Assembly: GCA_029977045.1 (NCBI GenBank)
Contig: JAPOLP010000455.1
Coordinates: forward strand, 1-5,393
From: Planctomycetota bacterium
GTDB lineage: Bacteria; Planctomycetota; Planctomycetia; Planctomycetales; Planctomycetaceae
DNA length: 5,393 nt
Direction: 5' to 3'
The notes below the pieces were generated by a model. That model did no database searches and had not been told where the DNA came from. It worked only from the letters and a program-made list of their open reading frames with translations. Each line of letters starts with the position of its first letter. Positions within the stretch are counted from its first letter, which is position 1. Shown here piece after piece: positions 4,284 to 5,393 of the stretch. A program made the translations under genes and the position numbers.

Positions 4284-5393
4284 ATGCTCAATGGAAACGC
4301 TCTCATCGGCCAGTCAGGCGGACCGACGTCCGTGATCAACTCGTCGCTGGCCGGCGTCATCACGGCGGCGAAAAAGTCACGTCAGATCAACCGCGTTCTC
4401 GGAATGCGGTTTGCCATCGAAGGCGTTCTCGGCGGACATCTGCTGGAGCTTGGCGATTACGACCGGCCTGCTCTGCGGCAACTGCAGCTCACGCCGAGCA
4501 GCGCACTGGGCTCCAGCCGGCTGAAACTCAAGGAAGAACACTTTGAGCCAATTCTCAAGATGCTGAAGAAGTTCGACATCCGCTACTTCTTCATGATCGG
4601 CGGCAACGACACGATGGACACGATTCATCGCGTCGTCGAGTACGCAGGCGACGCCGGTTACGAAATGATCGGAGTTGGCATCTCCAAGACGGTCGACAAC
4701 GACTTGTTCGGGACGGACCACACCCCTGGATACCCTAGCGCCGCCCGCTACGTCGCCCAGAGTATCCAACAAGGTGGGCTCCTCGCTCGCGATATGCAGC
4801 GAGTCGACCAGTACGTCATCTTCCAGACGGTCGGTCGCAGTGCCGGGTGGCTGCCAGCGGCTGCAGCCTGCGCTAAGAGGAAGCCCGCCGACCCTCCGCA
4901 CATCATCCTGATGCCGGAAGTTCCCTTTAATCGCAGTGCGTTCCTGTCCGGCGTTGAGACAGCGCAGAAGAAGTACGGCTTCTGCTCAATCGTCTGTGGC
5001 GAAGGCATCACAAACGCCGACGGCTCGCCAGTCAGCGCGTCAGAAACCCGGGACCGCTTCGGTAACGTCGAATTCGGCGCGATGGGCGGCACCAGTGCGG
5101 CGATGATGCTCCATCGGATGATCGCTGACGAATTCGGCTGGCGGGGCGAGTTTCAGGTCACCGAGTCACTTCAGATGTGCGCCGCGGACCGCGCCGTCAA
5201 ACTCGATATCGACGAAGCTTTCGGCTGCGGCCTGGAAGCTGTCCGTCTCGCGGAATCAGGTACCAGCGGCGTGATGGTGACGATCAAACGCACGTCCAAA
5301 CAAGGCGCACCGTACGCAAGCTCGTACGGGACGATCGAACTCGGCAAAGTCGCAAACGAAGAACGTCCGCTGCCGAAACATTTCATCACGAAG
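4284..5393 (+). CDS. pfp: Pyrophosphate-dependent 6-phosphofructokinase (PFK-A superfamily), 3' truncated by window
   Basis: The frame is open from ATG 4284 to the window edge (370 codons, no stop). AGGA at 4273-4276, seven bases upstream, supports the start. The N-terminus ALIGQSGGPTSVIN (6-19) holds the phosphoryl-donor glycine loop. GGNDT (106-110) and SKTVDND (134-140) form the active site, with D138 as the catalytic base, and TVGRSAGW (182-189) and MPE (210-212) as fructose-6-phosphate-binding segments. In ATP enzymes the positions equivalent to D109 and K135 are glycines (E. coli G104, G124); Asp and Lys there block the ATP alpha-phosphate and mark PPi users. The expected reaction is reversible: fructose 6-phosphate + PPi to fructose 1,6-bisphosphate + Pi, in the cytoplasm. 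The segment ANEERPLPKHFI (357-368) resembles the conserved end of the domain in this group, so perhaps 30-60 residues are missing. N108 replaces the Asp usual in GGD. Donor specificity is inferred from two residues. It lies after a terminator and has no visible tie to the oxidase genes. Confidence 0.92.
   Translation, partial: MLNGNALIGQSGGPTSVINSSLAGVITAAKKSRQINRVLGMRFAIEGVLGGHLLELGDYDRPALRQLQLTPSSALGSSRLKLKEEHFEPILKMLKKFDIRYFFMIGGNDTMDTIHRVVEYAGDAGYEMIGVGISKTVDNDLFGTDHTPGYPSAARYVAQSIQQGGLLARDMQRVDQYVIFQTVGRSAGWLPAAAACAKRKPADPPHIILMPEVPFNRSAFLSGVETAQKKYGFCSIVCGEGITNADGSPVSASETRDRFGNVEFGAMGGTSAAMMLHRMIADEFGWRGEFQVTESLQMCAADRAVKLDIDEAFGCGLEAVRLAESGTSGVMVTIKRTSKQGAPYASSYGTIELGKVANEERPLPKHFITK

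Noticed and set aside
3899..4546. A 215-codon + strand frame running from the CPMC gene through the terminator into the phosphofructokinase
   Set aside because: It crosses a clear terminator and two real genes in another frame and has only low-quality Arg/Ser/His-rich sequence.
4377..5389. Several minus-strand frames (up to 174 codons) opposite the phosphofructokinase
   Set aside because: They are antisense to a gene with all catalytic motifs in an uninterrupted frame, and none resembles a known family.

Overview
The window is one strand of tightly packed, moderately GC-rich bacterial genes. They belong to the end of an aerobic terminal-oxidase (heme-copper cytochrome c oxidase) locus, followed by an unrelated glycolytic gene. 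Gene content, codon use, sparse Shine-Dalgarno sites and the style of the proteins (membrane-anchored Sco with a long acidic linker, DUF420 protein, small CPMC protein, GGND-type PPi-phosphofructokinase) suggest a Planctomycetota-like organism. That lineage call is an inference from familiarity, not a search.

Layout, all on the + strand: the last 15 codons of cytochrome c oxidase subunit III (1-48); a short spacer with a small hairpin; a prokaryotic cytochrome c oxidase subunit IV (112-498); a strong GC-rich hairpin resembling a terminator or attenuator (534-564); then a five-gene block. The block holds an ABC ATPase (667-1599), its ABC-2 permease (1596-2498), a Sco/SenC copper chaperone (2507-3373), a DUF420 membrane protein (3370-3849) and a 106-residue exported or membrane protein with a CPMC motif (3846-4166). 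Three of its four junctions are ATGA start/stop overlaps and the fourth is an 8-base gap, so the block is almost certainly one translationally coupled transcript. A good intrinsic terminator (4205-4242) closes it. A new unit then begins with a phosphofructokinase of the pyrophosphate-dependent type (4284 to the window edge, C-terminus missing).

Working model: subunits III and IV are oxidase structural parts. Sco delivers copper (or redox-prepares the CuA site of subunit II), and the DUF420 protein is a likely oxidase-assembly factor. The ABC-2 pair and the CPMC protein are uncharacterised companions that may serve copper, heme or thiol handling during oxidase maturation. The latter two are the most interesting unknowns here. 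The phosphofructokinase appears to be a neighbour only, with no visible functional link.

I saw no RNA genes, CRISPR arrays, insertion sequences, attachment sites or signs of recent transfer. No gap between genes exceeds 170 bases.
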